A stretch of DNA of 64,000 nt from Burkholderia sp. Bp8963 (GCF_003854275.1 NZ_QTQP01000007.1:145139-209138); one strand, 5' to 3'. Positions 32,916 through 42,396 are shown, numbered from the stretch's first letter. Program-made: numbers and translations. Notes: a model not told the origin generated them from the sequence alone.

Positions 32916-34073
32916 TCACTCGGCCTGCAGCTTCCACTTGCCGTCGACGATCTGCACCATCACCCGCGCGCGCGTATCGAAGCCGTTGTGATCGGTCGGC
33001 GTCGTGTTGATCACGCCGTGCGATACGGGCAGATCCTTCACGCTCTCGAGCGCCGTGCGCAGCGCTTCGCGGAACGCCTCGGTGCCCGGCTGGCCCTTCT
33101 TCAGCGCGTCGGGAATCGCCCGCTGCAGCAGCATGCCGGCATCCCACGCATGGCCGCCGAACGTCGACACCGAACCCGCGCCGTACGCCTTCTCGTAAGC
33201 CGCCTTGTACGCCTGCGACGGCTTCTTCACCGGATTCGAATCCGGCAGCTGGTCGGTCACGAGCACGGGGCCAGCCGGCAGGATCTCGCCGTCGCAATCC
33301 TTGCCGCACACGCGCAGGAAGTCGTTGTTCGCGACGCCGTGCGTCTGGTACACCTTGCCCTTGTAGCCGCGCTCCTTCAGCGTCTTTGCAGGCAATGCGG
33401 CCGGCGTGCCGGAGCCGGCGATCAGCACCACGTCGGGGTTCGAGCCGATCAGCTTCAGCACCTGCCCCATTACGGACGCATCGGTGCGGTTATAGCGCTC
33501 GTTCGACAGGATCTTGATCCCGTTCCGGGCGGCCGCCGCGTTGAACGTGTTGTACCAGCTGTCGCCGTATGCGTCGGCGAAGCCGATGAAGCCGACGGTC
33601 TTCACGCCGTGCTTCGCCATGTAGCCGGCGATCGCGTCGGCCATCAGCTGGTCGTTCTGCGGCACCTTGAACATCCACGCGCGCTTCGCGTCCATCGGCG
33701 TGATGATCTGCGCGCTCGCCGCGAGCGAAATCGCCGGCGTCTTGCCCTGCGACACCGGATCGAGCATCGCGAGCGAGTTCGGCGTGACCGACGAACCGAT
33801 GATCGCGTCGACGTGGTCCTCGTCGATCAGCTTGCGCACGTTCTGCACCGCGCGGCTCGTGTCGGACGCATCGTCGAGCACGATGTACTGCACGCTCTTG
33901 CCCGCGATTTCCTTCGGCAGGAGCGCGATCGTGTTCTTTTCCGGGATGCCGAGCGATGCGGCCGGCCCGGTCGCCGACAGCGTCACGCCGATCTTCACCT
34001 GCGCCGACGCCGTCGCGGCCGCGCACACGAGGCCCGCGGCGAGCACGGCCTCCATCCATCGATTCATTTTCAT
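32916..34073 (-). CDS. Branched-chain amino acid ABC substrate-binding protein (system 1)
   Basis: 385 residues with a signal peptide (MKMNRWMEAVLAAGLVCAAATASA). The mature protein begins QVKIGVTLSATGPAASLG, a Leu/Ile/Val-binding-type fold. AAYGDSWYNTF-like and VIGSSVTPNSLA-type blocks line the cleft. It heads the operon livK-livH-livMG-livF, about 100 nt before livH. Ligand could be branched-chain or aromatic amino acids; the family cannot be resolved by sequence alone. Confidence 0.9.
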   Translation of the reverse strand: MKMNRWMEAVLAAGLVCAAATASAQVKIGVTLSATGPAASLGIPEKNTIALLPKEIAGKSVQYIVLDDASDTSRAVQNVRKLIDEDHVDAIIGSSVTPNSLAMLDPVSQGKTPAISLAASAQIITPMDAKRAWMFKVPQNDQLMADAIAGYMAKHGVKTVGFIGFADAYGDSWYNTFNAAAARNGIKILSNERYNRTDASVMGQVLKLIGSNPDVVLIAGSGTPAALPAKTLKERGYKGKVYQTHGVANNDFLRVCGKDCDGEILPAGPVLVTDQLPDSNPVKKPSQAYKAAYEKAYGAGSVSTFGGHAWDAGMLLQRAIPDALKKGQPGTEAFREALRTALESVKDLPVSHGVINTTPTDHNGFDTRARVMVQIVDGKWKLQAE

Positions 34074-34139
34074 TACGTGTCTCCAAACGCTGCTCGAAAA
34101 ATCCTCGGGGCGCGCGGGCGGCGCCCGACTCTCAAACAA

Positions 34140-34153
34140 GTTAATAATTTAAC
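34140..34153. promoter_or_regulatory. AT-rich inverted repeat upstream of liv system 1
   Basis: GTTAA-TAAT-TTAAC, 67-80 bp upstream of the binding-protein start, is the only AT-rich element in the leader. It may be the promoter/operator of the operon. No regulator is encoded nearby. Confidence 0.35.
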
Positions 34154-34343
34154 TATCTCGCATGACCGCGCCTACGCTCGTTTTCCCGTGAAACGCCGGC
34201 CGGCACGCATGTCACCAGAATGAACGTGTCGGGATCGCAATCAGGAAAGGGCCGAAGCGACGGCATGCCGCCCGGCTGCGGGGCCGCGGCGCGACGCATG
34301 CATGACGCATGGTCGGCAGGTCGTGCAATGGAATACGGGCCGC

Positions 34344-34562
34344 TCATGCGTGTCGGGCACACGCCGGTTCGACAAGAATCGCGTCAGGCGCCTTCTGCGC
34401 CCGTGCAAGGACGTGCCCGCTGGTCATGGAAGCCGGTGCGGCCGCAACCGCTGCGGATACCCGCATGCCGGTCGGGATGCCGGCCCGCGCGTGCGCGTGC
34501 AACGACGCCTCTGCGGCCTTGGCCACCACGTTGACTCCGATCCGTCGCGCTGCGCTTCTCAT
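34344..34562 (-). CDS. Small hypothetical protein (72 aa)
   Basis: Unrecognised ORF. AAGGAG lies 9 nt before ATG 34562 on the minus strand. The product starts MRSAARRIGVNVVAKAAEA, is Ala-rich (about a quarter), and ends ILVEPACARHA. Codon third positions are GC-biased as in real genes of this genome. No membrane helix or known motif is evident. It lies alone in the gap between the two liv operons, upstream (minus sense) of system 1. Confidence 0.4.
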   Translation of the reverse strand: MRSAARRIGVNVVAKAAEASLHAHARAGIPTGMRVSAAVAAAPASMTSGHVLARAQKAPDAILVEPACARHA

Positions 34563-35146
34563 CCAACCGCACTCCTTCTTCTGCATTCTGCTTGTAGGAG
34601 AACTGCCGACCGTATTCCCGACCGCGTGGTCGGTGAAAGGCGAGTGTAACGGACGCCTTCTGCGCACGCCAACCGGGTAAGCCCGAAGCATGCACGCGGG
34701 TTCGCGTCGTGACGCGATGGTGAGACGAGAGAACGGGAGAAACAGGTCGCCGGACGGCGACCGCATGACGGAACGCGCCCGGCCGATGCACCATCGTCAG
34801 GAAAACGCGCACACAAATGAAAAAGCGCTGTTGGATTCCGTCCAACAGCGCTTTGGGTCCGGGCACTTTGTGCCTCGATTGTCTCCTCGTTCTCCACCTG
34901 CAAAATCGTTTCGCGGTGCATCAGAACTGAGACGAAGATTAAAGGAGCTTTCATACTGCGGCAACTTAGCATTTACCCCTATGGTGCATCGCCGCACGAA
35001 AATGGGGCAACAGTTGGTCACGCCACGCCGGCCGGCTAGCACGTCGATGCATGCGCAACCACCGTTCGATGGTGCTTCGCATCAACGCGTGACCAGGGCC
35101 TGCTCACCTCCCGAACGCTTGCGAATACCCGACGCAAAACCACCCT
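34563..35146. other. Gap between liv systems with an RNA-like segment
   Basis: Of these 584 bp only the part at 34818-34980 shows structure: a GGCAC/GTGCC hairpin (34862-34874), GAGGAG words and a strong minus-strand terminator. The rest has no convincing gene. Confidence 0.4.
34818..34854 (-). terminator. Strong rho-independent terminator (liv system 2 or a small RNA)
   Basis: Perfect 14-bp arms AAAGCGCTGTTGGA / TCCAACAGCGCTTT with a 5-nt loop, followed on the minus strand by TTTTTC. It lies 290 bp beyond the last gene of liv system 2. Confidence 0.85.
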
Positions 35147-36118
35147 TCAGGCCCGTAGCGGCTTGTATCGCGCGATCATTTCGCCGACGATCCCGCGCCG
35201 GAACGCAAGCACGCACGCGATGAAGATCAGCCCGGTGACGATCGTCGCGGACTCGCCGAGCGAGTTGAACCAGCCAATGCCCGTGAGCGACGCGAGCCAT
35301 TCGCCGATGTCGCCGAGCCGGTCCTCGAGCGCGACGATCAGCGCCGCGCCCACGAGCGGGCCAAACAGCGTGCCCATCCCGCCGACGAGCGTCATCAGCA
35401 CGACGAGGCCCGACATCGTCCAGTACGCGTCGGAGAGCGTCTCGAAGCCGAGCACGAGCACCTTCAGCGCGCCGGCGAGCCCCGCGAGCCCCGCCGACAG
35501 CACGAACGCGAGCAGCTTGAAGCGGTCCGTATCGTAGCCGAGCGAGATCGCCCGCGCCTCGTTCTCCTTGATCGCGACAAGCACCTGCCCGAACGGCGAG
35601 TGGACGACCCGCACGATGAACGCGCACGCGGCGACGATTACCGCGAGCACGACGTAGTAGAGCGCGAGGTCGGACGACAGGTCGAGCACGCCGAACAGCC
35701 GGCCGCGCGGCACGCCCTGCAGGCCGTCCTCGCCGTGCGTGAACGGTGCCTGCAGGTAGATGAAGTACACCATCTGCGCGAACGCGAGCGTGATCATCGC
35801 GAAGTAGATCCCCTGCCGGCGGATCGCGAACAGGCCGACGACGAGCCCGAGCAGCGTCGCCGCGGCGGTGCCCGCAAGCACGCCGAGCTCGGGCGTCGCG
35901 CCAAGCGTCTGCACCGAATAGCCGGTCAGGTAGCCGGCCGTCGCGAGGAACATCGCGTGGCCGAACGACAGCAGCCCCGTATAGCCGATCAGCAGGTTGA
36001 ACGCGGCGGCGAACAGCGCGAACGTGAGCACCTTCATCACGAACACCGGGTACGCACCGATGAACGGCGCGACCAGCAGCGCGGCGAGCAGCACGCCGTA
36101 GAGCACTTTTCTCTGCAT
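35147..36118 (-). CDS. livM: Branched-chain amino acid ABC permease LivM (system 2)
   Basis: 323 residues, about nine helices, beginning MQRKVLYGVLLAALLVAPFIGAY. It contains the typical LivM blocks LLIGYTGLLSFGHAMFLATAGYLTG and VAIKENEARAISLGYD. Two ATGs are adjacent; the second (36118) is better spaced from AAGGA. It overlaps the livH stop as TGATG. It is the last gene of the operon, which ends at the terminator near 34820. Confidence 0.94.
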   Translation of the reverse strand: MQRKVLYGVLLAALLVAPFIGAYPVFVMKVLTFALFAAAFNLLIGYTGLLSFGHAMFLATAGYLTGYSVQTLGATPELGVLAGTAAATLLGLVVGLFAIRRQGIYFAMITLAFAQMVYFIYLQAPFTHGEDGLQGVPRGRLFGVLDLSSDLALYYVVLAVIVAACAFIVRVVHSPFGQVLVAIKENEARAISLGYDTDRFKLLAFVLSAGLAGLAGALKVLVLGFETLSDAYWTMSGLVVLMTLVGGMGTLFGPLVGAALIVALEDRLGDIGEWLASLTGIGWFNSLGESATIVTGLIFIACVLAFRRGIVGEMIARYKPLRA

Positions 36119-37002
36119 CATTTTTCCTTGCCGAAGAGGCCTGCCGGACGGATCAGCAGCACGATCGCCATGATCACGAACACGACCGTCGCCGACGCCT
36201 CCGGATAGAACACCCGCGTAAAGCCCTCGATCACGCCGAGCATCAGGCCCGTCAGGATCGAGCCGAGGATCGAGCCCATCCCGCCGATCACGACCACCGC
36301 GAACACGGTGATGATCATCGGCTGGCCCATCAGCGGCGACACCTGGATCACCGGCGCGGCCAGCACGCCCGCAAACGCGGCGAGCGCGACGCCGAAGCCG
36401 TAGGTGAGCGTGATCATCATCGGCACGTTCACGCCGAACGCCTCGACGAGCTTCGGGTTCTCGGTGCCCGCGCGCAGGTATGCGCCAAGGCGGGTCTTCT
36501 CGATCACGAACCACGTCGCGAGGCACACCGCGAGCGACGCGACGACAACCCACGCGCGGTAGTTCGGCAGGAACATGAAACCGAGATTGGTCGCGCCGGC
36601 GAGCTGCGACGGCACGTCGTACGGCTGGCCCGACGAGCCGTAGACCGAACGGAACACGCCCTCGACGACGAGCGTGAGACCGAACGTCAGCAGCAGCCCG
36701 TACAGATGGTCGAGCTTGTACAGCCAGCGCAGCATCGAGCGCTCGATGACGATCCCGAACACGCCGACGACGAGCGGCGCGAGCACGAGCATCGCCCAGT
36801 ACGGCAGCCCGAAGTACGACAGCCCCATCCACGCGAGCATCGCGCCGAGCATGAACAGCGCGCCGTGCGCGAAGTTGATCACGTTGAGCAGCCCGAAGAT
36901 CACCGCGAGCCCGAGGCTCAGGATCGCGTAGAACGAGCCGTTGACGAGCCCGAGCAACAGCTGGCTCAGCATCGCCGGCAACGGAATGCCAAAGATTTCC
37001 AT
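36118..37002 (-). CDS. livH: Branched-chain amino acid ABC permease LivH (system 2)
   Basis: 294 residues, eight or so helices, starting MEIFGIPLPAMLSQLLLGLVNG at ATG 37002. Conserved LivH features: NFAHGALFMLGAMLAW, ENPKLVEAFGVNV and the C-terminal VVVIGGMGSILGSILTG. A longer ORF to 37074 lacks a Shine-Dalgarno. It is separated by 156 nt from the binding-protein gene upstream. Confidence 0.94.
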   Translation of the reverse strand: MEIFGIPLPAMLSQLLLGLVNGSFYAILSLGLAVIFGLLNVINFAHGALFMLGAMLAWMGLSYFGLPYWAMLVLAPLVVGVFGIVIERSMLRWLYKLDHLYGLLLTFGLTLVVEGVFRSVYGSSGQPYDVPSQLAGATNLGFMFLPNYRAWVVVASLAVCLATWFVIEKTRLGAYLRAGTENPKLVEAFGVNVPMMITLTYGFGVALAAFAGVLAAPVIQVSPLMGQPMIITVFAVVVIGGMGSILGSILTGLMLGVIEGFTRVFYPEASATVVFVIMAIVLLIRPAGLFGKEK

Positions 37003-37158
37003 CGATTCAGTCGTCAGAGTGATGTTCGTTGCGCGCGCAACCAGTTGGCAGCGCTCGCGCATACGCACGCACATGAGGCAATGGCCGGGGCTGCGGCCGC
37101 CCCGCCCTGCCTGCCCGCCGCCGCGACGCGCGTCACGCTGCGCGCCGCGACAGCCCGC

Positions 37159-38358
37159 TTACTTCCACAACGCGCAGCGCGTTTCCTGCTTCGTCGTGAA
37201 TGCCTGTTCGCCCGGAATCGTCGCGAGCACCTTGTAGTAATCCCACGGCTCCTTCGATTCGGACGGTTTCTTCACCTCCATCAGATACATGTCGTGGATC
37301 ATGCTGCCGTCGGTGCGGATATAGCCCTTCGCGTAGAAATCGTTGATCTTCATCTTCTTCAGCTCGGCCATCACCTTGTCGGAGTCGGTCGTGCCGGCCG
37401 CCTGCACGGCCTTCAGGTAGGTCGTCACCGACGAATAGTCGGCGGCCTGCAGGCTCGACGGCATCTTCTTCATCTTGCCGAAGTAGCGCTGCGCCCACTG
37501 GCGCGACACCGGATCGCGGTTCCAGTACCAGCTGTCGGTCAGCACGAGCCCCTGGGTCGTCTCGAGGCCGAGGCTGTGCACGTCGTTGATGAACATCAGC
37601 AGCGCGGCGAGCTTCATCGTCTTCGTGATGCCGAACTCCTTCGCGGCCTTGATCGAGTTGATCGTGTCGCCGCCCGCGTTTGCCAGGCCGAGGATCTGCG
37701 CCTTCGACGCTTGCGCCTGCAGCAGGAACGACGAGAAGTCCGACGCCGACAGCGGGTGCCGCACCGCGCCGAGCACCTGGCCGCCGTTCGCCTTCACGAC
37801 GTCCGACGTATTCTTCTCGAGGGCCTTGCCGAACGCATAGTCGGCCGTCAGGAAGAACCACGTCTTGCCGCCCTGCTTCACCACCGCCGAGCCCGTACCC
37901 TTCGCGAGCGCCATCGTGTCGTACGCGTAGTGCACCGTGTACGGCGTGCACTGCTCGTTCGTCAGCGTGTCCGCACCCGCGCCGATGTTGATGTAGACCT
38001 TCTTCTTCTCCGAAGCGACCTGGTTCATCGCCAGCGCGGTCCCCGAGTTCGTGCCGCCGACGAGCAGGTCGAGCCCGCCGCGATCCATCCACTCGCGCGC
38101 CTTCGACGCCGCGATGTCCGCCTTGTTCTGGTGATCCGCGTACACGACCTCGATCGGCTTGCCGAGCACCTTGCCGCCGAAATCGGCCACCGCCATGCGG
38201 ATCGCCTCGAGGCCGCCCTGCCCGTCGATGTCCGCGTAAAGCCCCGACATGTCGGTGATGAAACCGATCTTCACGGTGTCCGCAGCCTGCGCGGCGCCGG
38301 CGGTGAACGCGGCGGCCGCGAGCGCGAGACAGGCGCGCGCGAGGGTCTTCATTTTCAT
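37159..38358 (-). CDS. Branched-chain amino acid-type ABC substrate-binding protein (system 2)
   Basis: 399 residues with a clear signal peptide (MKMKTLARACLALAAAAFTAGAAQA). The mature protein starts DTVKIGFITDMSGLYADIDG. GGTNSGTALAMNQVASEKKK and WFFLTADYAFGKALEKNTSD resemble the group of receptors for amides, urea or aromatic compounds rather than classical LivJ. Substrate therefore remains open. It lies between the ATPase pair (livG, livF) and the permease pair in one operon. Confidence 0.9.
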   Translation of the reverse strand: MKMKTLARACLALAAAAFTAGAAQAADTVKIGFITDMSGLYADIDGQGGLEAIRMAVADFGGKVLGKPIEVVYADHQNKADIAASKAREWMDRGGLDLLVGGTNSGTALAMNQVASEKKKVYINIGAGADTLTNEQCTPYTVHYAYDTMALAKGTGSAVVKQGGKTWFFLTADYAFGKALEKNTSDVVKANGGQVLGAVRHPLSASDFSSFLLQAQASKAQILGLANAGGDTINSIKAAKEFGITKTMKLAALLMFINDVHSLGLETTQGLVLTDSWYWNRDPVSRQWAQRYFGKMKKMPSSLQAADYSSVTTYLKAVQAAGTTDSDKVMAELKKMKINDFYAKGYIRTDGSMIHDMYLMEVKKPSESKEPWDYYKVLATIPGEQAFTTKQETRCALWK

Positions 38359-38428
38359 TGACGTCTCCTGTTCTTCTGATGCGTTGTGGTTATTCGAAGG
38401 CCGCCACGGCTAGCGGCCGGAGGTGGCG

Positions 38429-39184
38429 TCACACGCCGAGCAGGTCGTGCAGGACCGGCATCTTGCTTTCGAGCTCGGCCGCGCCGAAATGCTCGACGAT
38501 CTGGCCATGCTCCATCACGTAGAAACGGTCGGCGAGCGGCGCGGCGAAGCGGAAATTCTGTTCGACCATCACGATCGTATAGCCGCGCGCCTTCAGCGTA
38601 AGGATCATCTTCGCGAGGGTCTGCACGATCACGGGCGCGAGGCCCTCGGAGATCTCGTCGAGCAGCAGCAGGTTCGCGCCGGTGCGCAGGATCCGCGCGA
38701 CCGCGAGCATCTGCTGCTCGCCGCCCGACAGCCGCGTGCCCTGGCTCTGCCGCCGCGTCGCGAGGTTCGGAAACATCGCGTAGATGTCGTCGAGCGACAT
38801 CGCATGCTCGCGCGGTCCGATCAGCGGCGGCAGCATCAGGTTCTCCTCGCACGACAGGCTCGAGAAGATCCCGCGCTCCTCCGGGCAATACCCGACGCCG
38901 AAATGCGCGATCCGGTGCGTCTGCAGGCCGATCGTTTCGTTGCCCGCGACCTTGATCGAGCCGTTGCGCCGGCCGGTCAGGCCCATGATCGCGCGCAGCG
39001 TCGTCGTGCGGCCCGCGCCGTTGCGGCCGAGCAGCGTGACGACCTCGCCGCGGTGCACGGTCAGGTCGACGCCGTGCAATATGTGGGATTCCCCGTACCA
39101 GGCTTCGAGGCCCGAGATCTCCAGCGCAGGCGTGCCGCTTTCGACGCCGCTCAATTCGCGTTCCTCCCGTTCGCTGCGCTTCAT
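38429..39184 (-). CDS. livF: ABC transporter ATPase LivF (system 2), P-loop Arg variant
   Basis: 251 residues. The phosphate-binding loop reads GRNGAGRTTT, with Arg in place of the universally expected Walker A Lys. The signature RLSGGEQQMLAVARIL, Walker B LLLLDEISEGLAP and H-loop VEQNFRF are intact. ATG 39184 overlaps the livG stop (ATGA). The partner ATPase LivG has a normal Lys, so the transporter would have one canonical and one variant site. Confidence 0.93.
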   Translation of the reverse strand: MKRSEREERELSGVESGTPALEISGLEAWYGESHILHGVDLTVHRGEVVTLLGRNGAGRTTTLRAIMGLTGRRNGSIKVAGNETIGLQTHRIAHFGVGYCPEERGIFSSLSCEENLMLPPLIGPREHAMSLDDIYAMFPNLATRRQSQGTRLSGGEQQMLAVARILRTGANLLLLDEISEGLAPVIVQTLAKMILTLKARGYTIVMVEQNFRFAAPLADRFYVMEHGQIVEHFGAAELESKMPVLHDLLGV

Positions 39185-39960
39185 GCGTGCGCCCCCGCGA
39201 GCGCCGCGTCGGCACTGCCCATGTATGCCTCCACGACGAGCGGGTTCTTCGACACCTCCGCGTACGAGCCCTCGGCAAGCACCTCGCCGCGCTGCAGGAC
39301 GGTGATCGTGTCCGAGATGCCGGCAATCACGTTCATGTTGTGTTCGACCATCAGGATCGTGCGGCCGCTCGCGACCTTCTTGATCAGCGCCGTCACGCGA
39401 TCGACATCCTCGTGGCCCATTCCTTGCGTGGGCTCGTCGAGCAGCATCAGTTCGGGCTCCATGGCGAGCGTCGTCGCGATCTCGAGCGCGCGCTTGCGCC
39501 CGTATGCGAGCTCGACGGTCGGCACATGCGCGAAATCGGTGAGGCCGACCTGCGTGAGCAGGTCCATCGCGTGGTCGTCGAGCGCCTTCAGCGAGCGCTC
39601 GCTGCGCCAGAAATGGAATTCGGTGCCAAGTGCGCGCTGCAGGCCGAGGCGCACGTTTTGCAGTGCGCTCAGGTGCGGAAACACGGCGGAGATCTGGAAC
39701 GAACGGATGATGCCGCGCCGCGCGACCTGCGCGGGCCGCTCGTGCGTGATGTCGATGCCGTTGAAGACGATCTGGCCCGCCGTCGGCGTCAGGAATTTGG
39801 TCAGCAGGTTGAAGCAGGTCGTCTTGCCCGCGCCGTTCGGTCCGATCAATGCATGGATCGAGCCGCGGCGCACACGCAGGTTGACGCCGTTCACGGCGGT
39901 GAAGCCCTTGAATTCCTTCGTCAGTCCGCGTGTTTCGAGAATCGTGTCGCCGAGAATCAT
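39181..39960 (-). CDS. livG: ABC transporter ATPase LivG (system 2)
   Basis: 259 residues. Walker A GPNGAGKTTCFNLLT, LivG-type Q-loop and insert (IRSFQISAVFPHLSALQNV), a non-standard signature VELAYGRKRALEIA, Walker B LMLLDEPTQGMG and H-loop MVEHNMNVI. It is the first gene of the operon livG-livF-livK-livH-livM. Having the ATPases first differs from the E. coli order. Confidence 0.93.
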   Translation of the reverse strand: MILGDTILETRGLTKEFKGFTAVNGVNLRVRRGSIHALIGPNGAGKTTCFNLLTKFLTPTAGQIVFNGIDITHERPAQVARRGIIRSFQISAVFPHLSALQNVRLGLQRALGTEFHFWRSERSLKALDDHAMDLLTQVGLTDFAHVPTVELAYGRKRALEIATTLAMEPELMLLDEPTQGMGHEDVDRVTALIKKVASGRTILMVEHNMNVIAGISDTITVLQRGEVLAEGSYAEVSKNPLVVEAYMGSADAALAGAHA

Positions 39961-40477
39961 GTTCCCTTCCGTACGAAGTCAGGCGAAGCACTGGGAGGAG
40001 TCGCGCAAGCGGCCGCGAACATGTCAGCGGATGTGTAAGGCTGCCCCCGAGTTTTGTGTCACGCCCCGAGGGTGGTCTCCCGCGCCGGCGCACATGCACA
40101 CTGCGGAACATTGTCGCGCCGTTGGTGCAGTGCAATCATCGGGATTTGCACTTATAGGGCTGGCCGCTATATCGAGCGGATCGGAACGCCGTTTTACGAA
40201 TGTTTTTTTCGCGATCCGTGCCGTTCGCGTTGCGCGTGCGTGCGTGCGCAGCCGCGCCGCTGCGCGGCGCACGGCAGCGGCGATCGCATTCCATTTGCGC
40301 GCGATTACGCAACAAAAATCACGCACGTTTTCGTGCACGTTATCGACACGCTATTGCGCCGCGTATCTCGCCCAATATTCGTCCAATATTTTTTAAACCG
40401 AAATAATCGGCGGGCTGCCATGTTGATATGCATATCGAATTAGCTGGCGCCCGCCTGTCGGCAGACTGTCGCGGATG
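39961..40477. other. Upstream region of liv system 2
   Basis: These 517 bp hold the promoter of livGFKHM. An inverted repeat AGTGCAA-N10-TTGCACT (40129-40152) lies about 170 bp upstream of livG and could bind a regulator. The part next to the GMC gene (40200-40440) is unusually AT-rich, with the direct repeat CCAATATT at 40372 and 40383. No convincing gene is present. Confidence 0.45.
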
Positions 40478-42163
40478 TCACGCGGCGGACACGGTCGCAT
40501 CGCCGCGCACCTGCGTCGCATCGCGCGCCGCGCGGCGATCGGCGCGGATCATGTCGCTCGCGCGCTCCGCGATCATCAGCGTCGGCGAATTGGTGTTCCC
40601 CGACGTGATGAACGGCATCACCGACGCATCGACGACCCGCAGCCCGGCGACGCCGCGCACCCGCAGCCGGCTGTCGACCACGGCGCGCTCGTCGTCCGCG
40701 CGGCCCATCCGGCACGTGCCGACCGGGTGGAAGATCGTCGTGCCGACCGCGCCTGCCGCGTCGATCAGCTCCGCCTCGCTCTGGTAGCGCGGGCCCGGCA
40801 GGATCTCCTCGGGGCGGTAGCGCGCGAGCGCCGGCGCGGACGCGATCCGGCGCGTCAGCCGCAGCGCGTTCGCGGCCACATGACGATCGTAGTCGGTCGA
40901 CAGATAGTTCGGCGCGATCGCGGGCGCCGCGCCCGGGTCGGCGCTCGCGATGTGGATGCTGCCGCGCGACGTCGGCCGCAGATGGCAGACCGACGCGGTG
41001 AACGCATTGAAGCTGTGCAGCGGCTCGCCGAAGCGCTCGAGCGACAGCGGCTGCACGTGATATTCGAGGTCGGCGCGCGTGAGCGCCGGATCGTCCGGAT
41101 CGGATTTCGCGAACGCGCCGAGCTGCGACGGCGCCATCGACATCGGCCCGCGCTGCAGCAGCGCATATTCGACGCCGATCGCGAGCTTGCCCCACCAGTG
41201 CGCGGCCAGCGTGTTGAGCGTGCGCACGCCATCGACGCGAAACGCCATCCTGAGCTGCAGGTGATCCTGCAGGTTTTCGCCGACGCCGCGCAGGTCCTGC
41301 ACGACGCCGATGCCGAGCGCCTGCAGCCGGGCCCCGTCGCCGATCCCGGACAACTCGAGCAACTGCGGCGAATTGACCGCGCCGGACGTCAGCAGCACCT
41401 CGGCGCGTGCGCGCGCGACGAAATCGGTGCCACCTCCGCGATATTCGACGCCGACCGCGCGCCGGCCGTCGAAGATCACGCGCTGCGCGAGCGCGCCGGT
41501 GATCACGGTCAGGTTCGGCCGCGACATCGCCGGACGCAGGAACGCCTTCGACGCGCTCCAGCGCACGCCGCGCTTCTGGTTCACTTCGAAATAGCCGACG
41601 CCGGCGTTGTCGCCGCGGTTGAAATCGTCGGTTGCCGGAATGCCGGTCTGCTGCGCGGCCTGCGCGAACGATTCGAGAATCTCCCAGCGCAGCCGCTGCT
41701 TCTCGACGCGCCAGTAGCCGCCCGCGCCGTGCGCGTCGCTCGCGCCTGCGTGATGATCCTCGCTGCGCTTGAAGATCGGCAGCACGCTGTCCCACGACCA
41801 GCCCGCGTCGCCGGTCTCGCGTGCCCAGCCGTCGTAGTCGTCGCGCTGGCCGCGCATGTAGATCATTCCGTTGATCGACGACGAGCCGCCGAGCACGCGG
41901 CCGCGCGGGTACGACAGTGCGCGGCCGTTCAGCCTCGCTTCCGGCTGCGTCTTGTAGAGCCAGTCGGTGCGCGGGTTGCCGATGCAATACAGATAGCCGA
42001 CCGGGATGTGGATCCAGTGATAGTCGTCCTTGCCGCCGGCTTCGAGCAGCAGCACCCGGATGTCCGGATCTTCGGTCAGACGGTTCGCGAGCACGCAGCC
42101 CGCGGTGCCCGCGCCAACGATCACGTAATCGAATTCGCCCTCCAGCGTCCGTTCAGTGTTCAC
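40478..42163 (-). CDS. GMC-family FAD oxidoreductase (choline dehydrogenase-like)
   Basis: 561 residues from GTG 42163, with GAGG about 13 nt upstream. The FAD-binding VIVGAGTAGCVLANRLTEDP is at the N-terminus. GMC signature 1 is PRGRVLGGSSSINGMIYMRG, and signature 2 is SGAVNSPQLLELSGIG. The catalytic His is in FHPVGTCRMG and the partner Asn in SGNTNSPTLMIAE. It oxidises an alcohol; betA-like choline activity is possible, but no betaine genes are adjacent. It is divergent from a LysR regulator that probably controls it. Confidence 0.9.
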   Translation of the reverse strand: MNTERTLEGEFDYVIVGAGTAGCVLANRLTEDPDIRVLLLEAGGKDDYHWIHIPVGYLYCIGNPRTDWLYKTQPEARLNGRALSYPRGRVLGGSSSINGMIYMRGQRDDYDGWARETGDAGWSWDSVLPIFKRSEDHHAGASDAHGAGGYWRVEKQRLRWEILESFAQAAQQTGIPATDDFNRGDNAGVGYFEVNQKRGVRWSASKAFLRPAMSRPNLTVITGALAQRVIFDGRRAVGVEYRGGGTDFVARARAEVLLTSGAVNSPQLLELSGIGDGARLQALGIGVVQDLRGVGENLQDHLQLRMAFRVDGVRTLNTLAAHWWGKLAIGVEYALLQRGPMSMAPSQLGAFAKSDPDDPALTRADLEYHVQPLSLERFGEPLHSFNAFTASVCHLRPTSRGSIHIASADPGAAPAIAPNYLSTDYDRHVAANALRLTRRIASAPALARYRPEEILPGPRYQSEAELIDAAGAVGTTIFHPVGTCRMGRADDERAVVDSRLRVRGVAGLRVVDASVMPFITSGNTNSPTLMIAERASDMIRADRRAARDATQVRGDATVSAA

Positions 42164-42396
42164 GGCCTGTCCCCTCGTTTGTTGTGTGCCGCGCGCAAGC
42201 GCGTCGCGGCCAATTCCAGCATAGCGCTTCGGGCGGCGGCTGCCGTTGCCGCCCGATCCGTGCCGTTGGCGCCGCAGCCCGCGCTTTGCAGCCCGCTCCA
42301 CAGCCCGCTTCGCGACCCACCGCGGCGGATCACGTGACCGATGAAGCGTACCCCTCATAGGCGCCGCCAATCCAATGAGTTATGCTCAAATGCGTT

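Noticed and set aside
32910..32922. GTTCACGTGGAAC near the livK stop as a parS site
   Set aside because: 13 bp with one base missing from an arm; does not fit GTTNCACGTGAAAC.
34181..34194. TTTTCCCGTGAAAC as a further parS site
   Set aside because: 12 of 14 match but both mismatches fall in the left half-site, one next to the CACGTG centre.
35147..36832. 561-codon ORF extension of livM
   Set aside because: Its first 240 codons are a frame shadow of livH; the real livM starts at 36118.
40054..40443. 129-codon plus-strand ORF upstream of liv system 2
   Set aside because: No Shine-Dalgarno, Cys/Arg-rich composition and mixed codon use; more likely an accidental ORF in a regulatory region.
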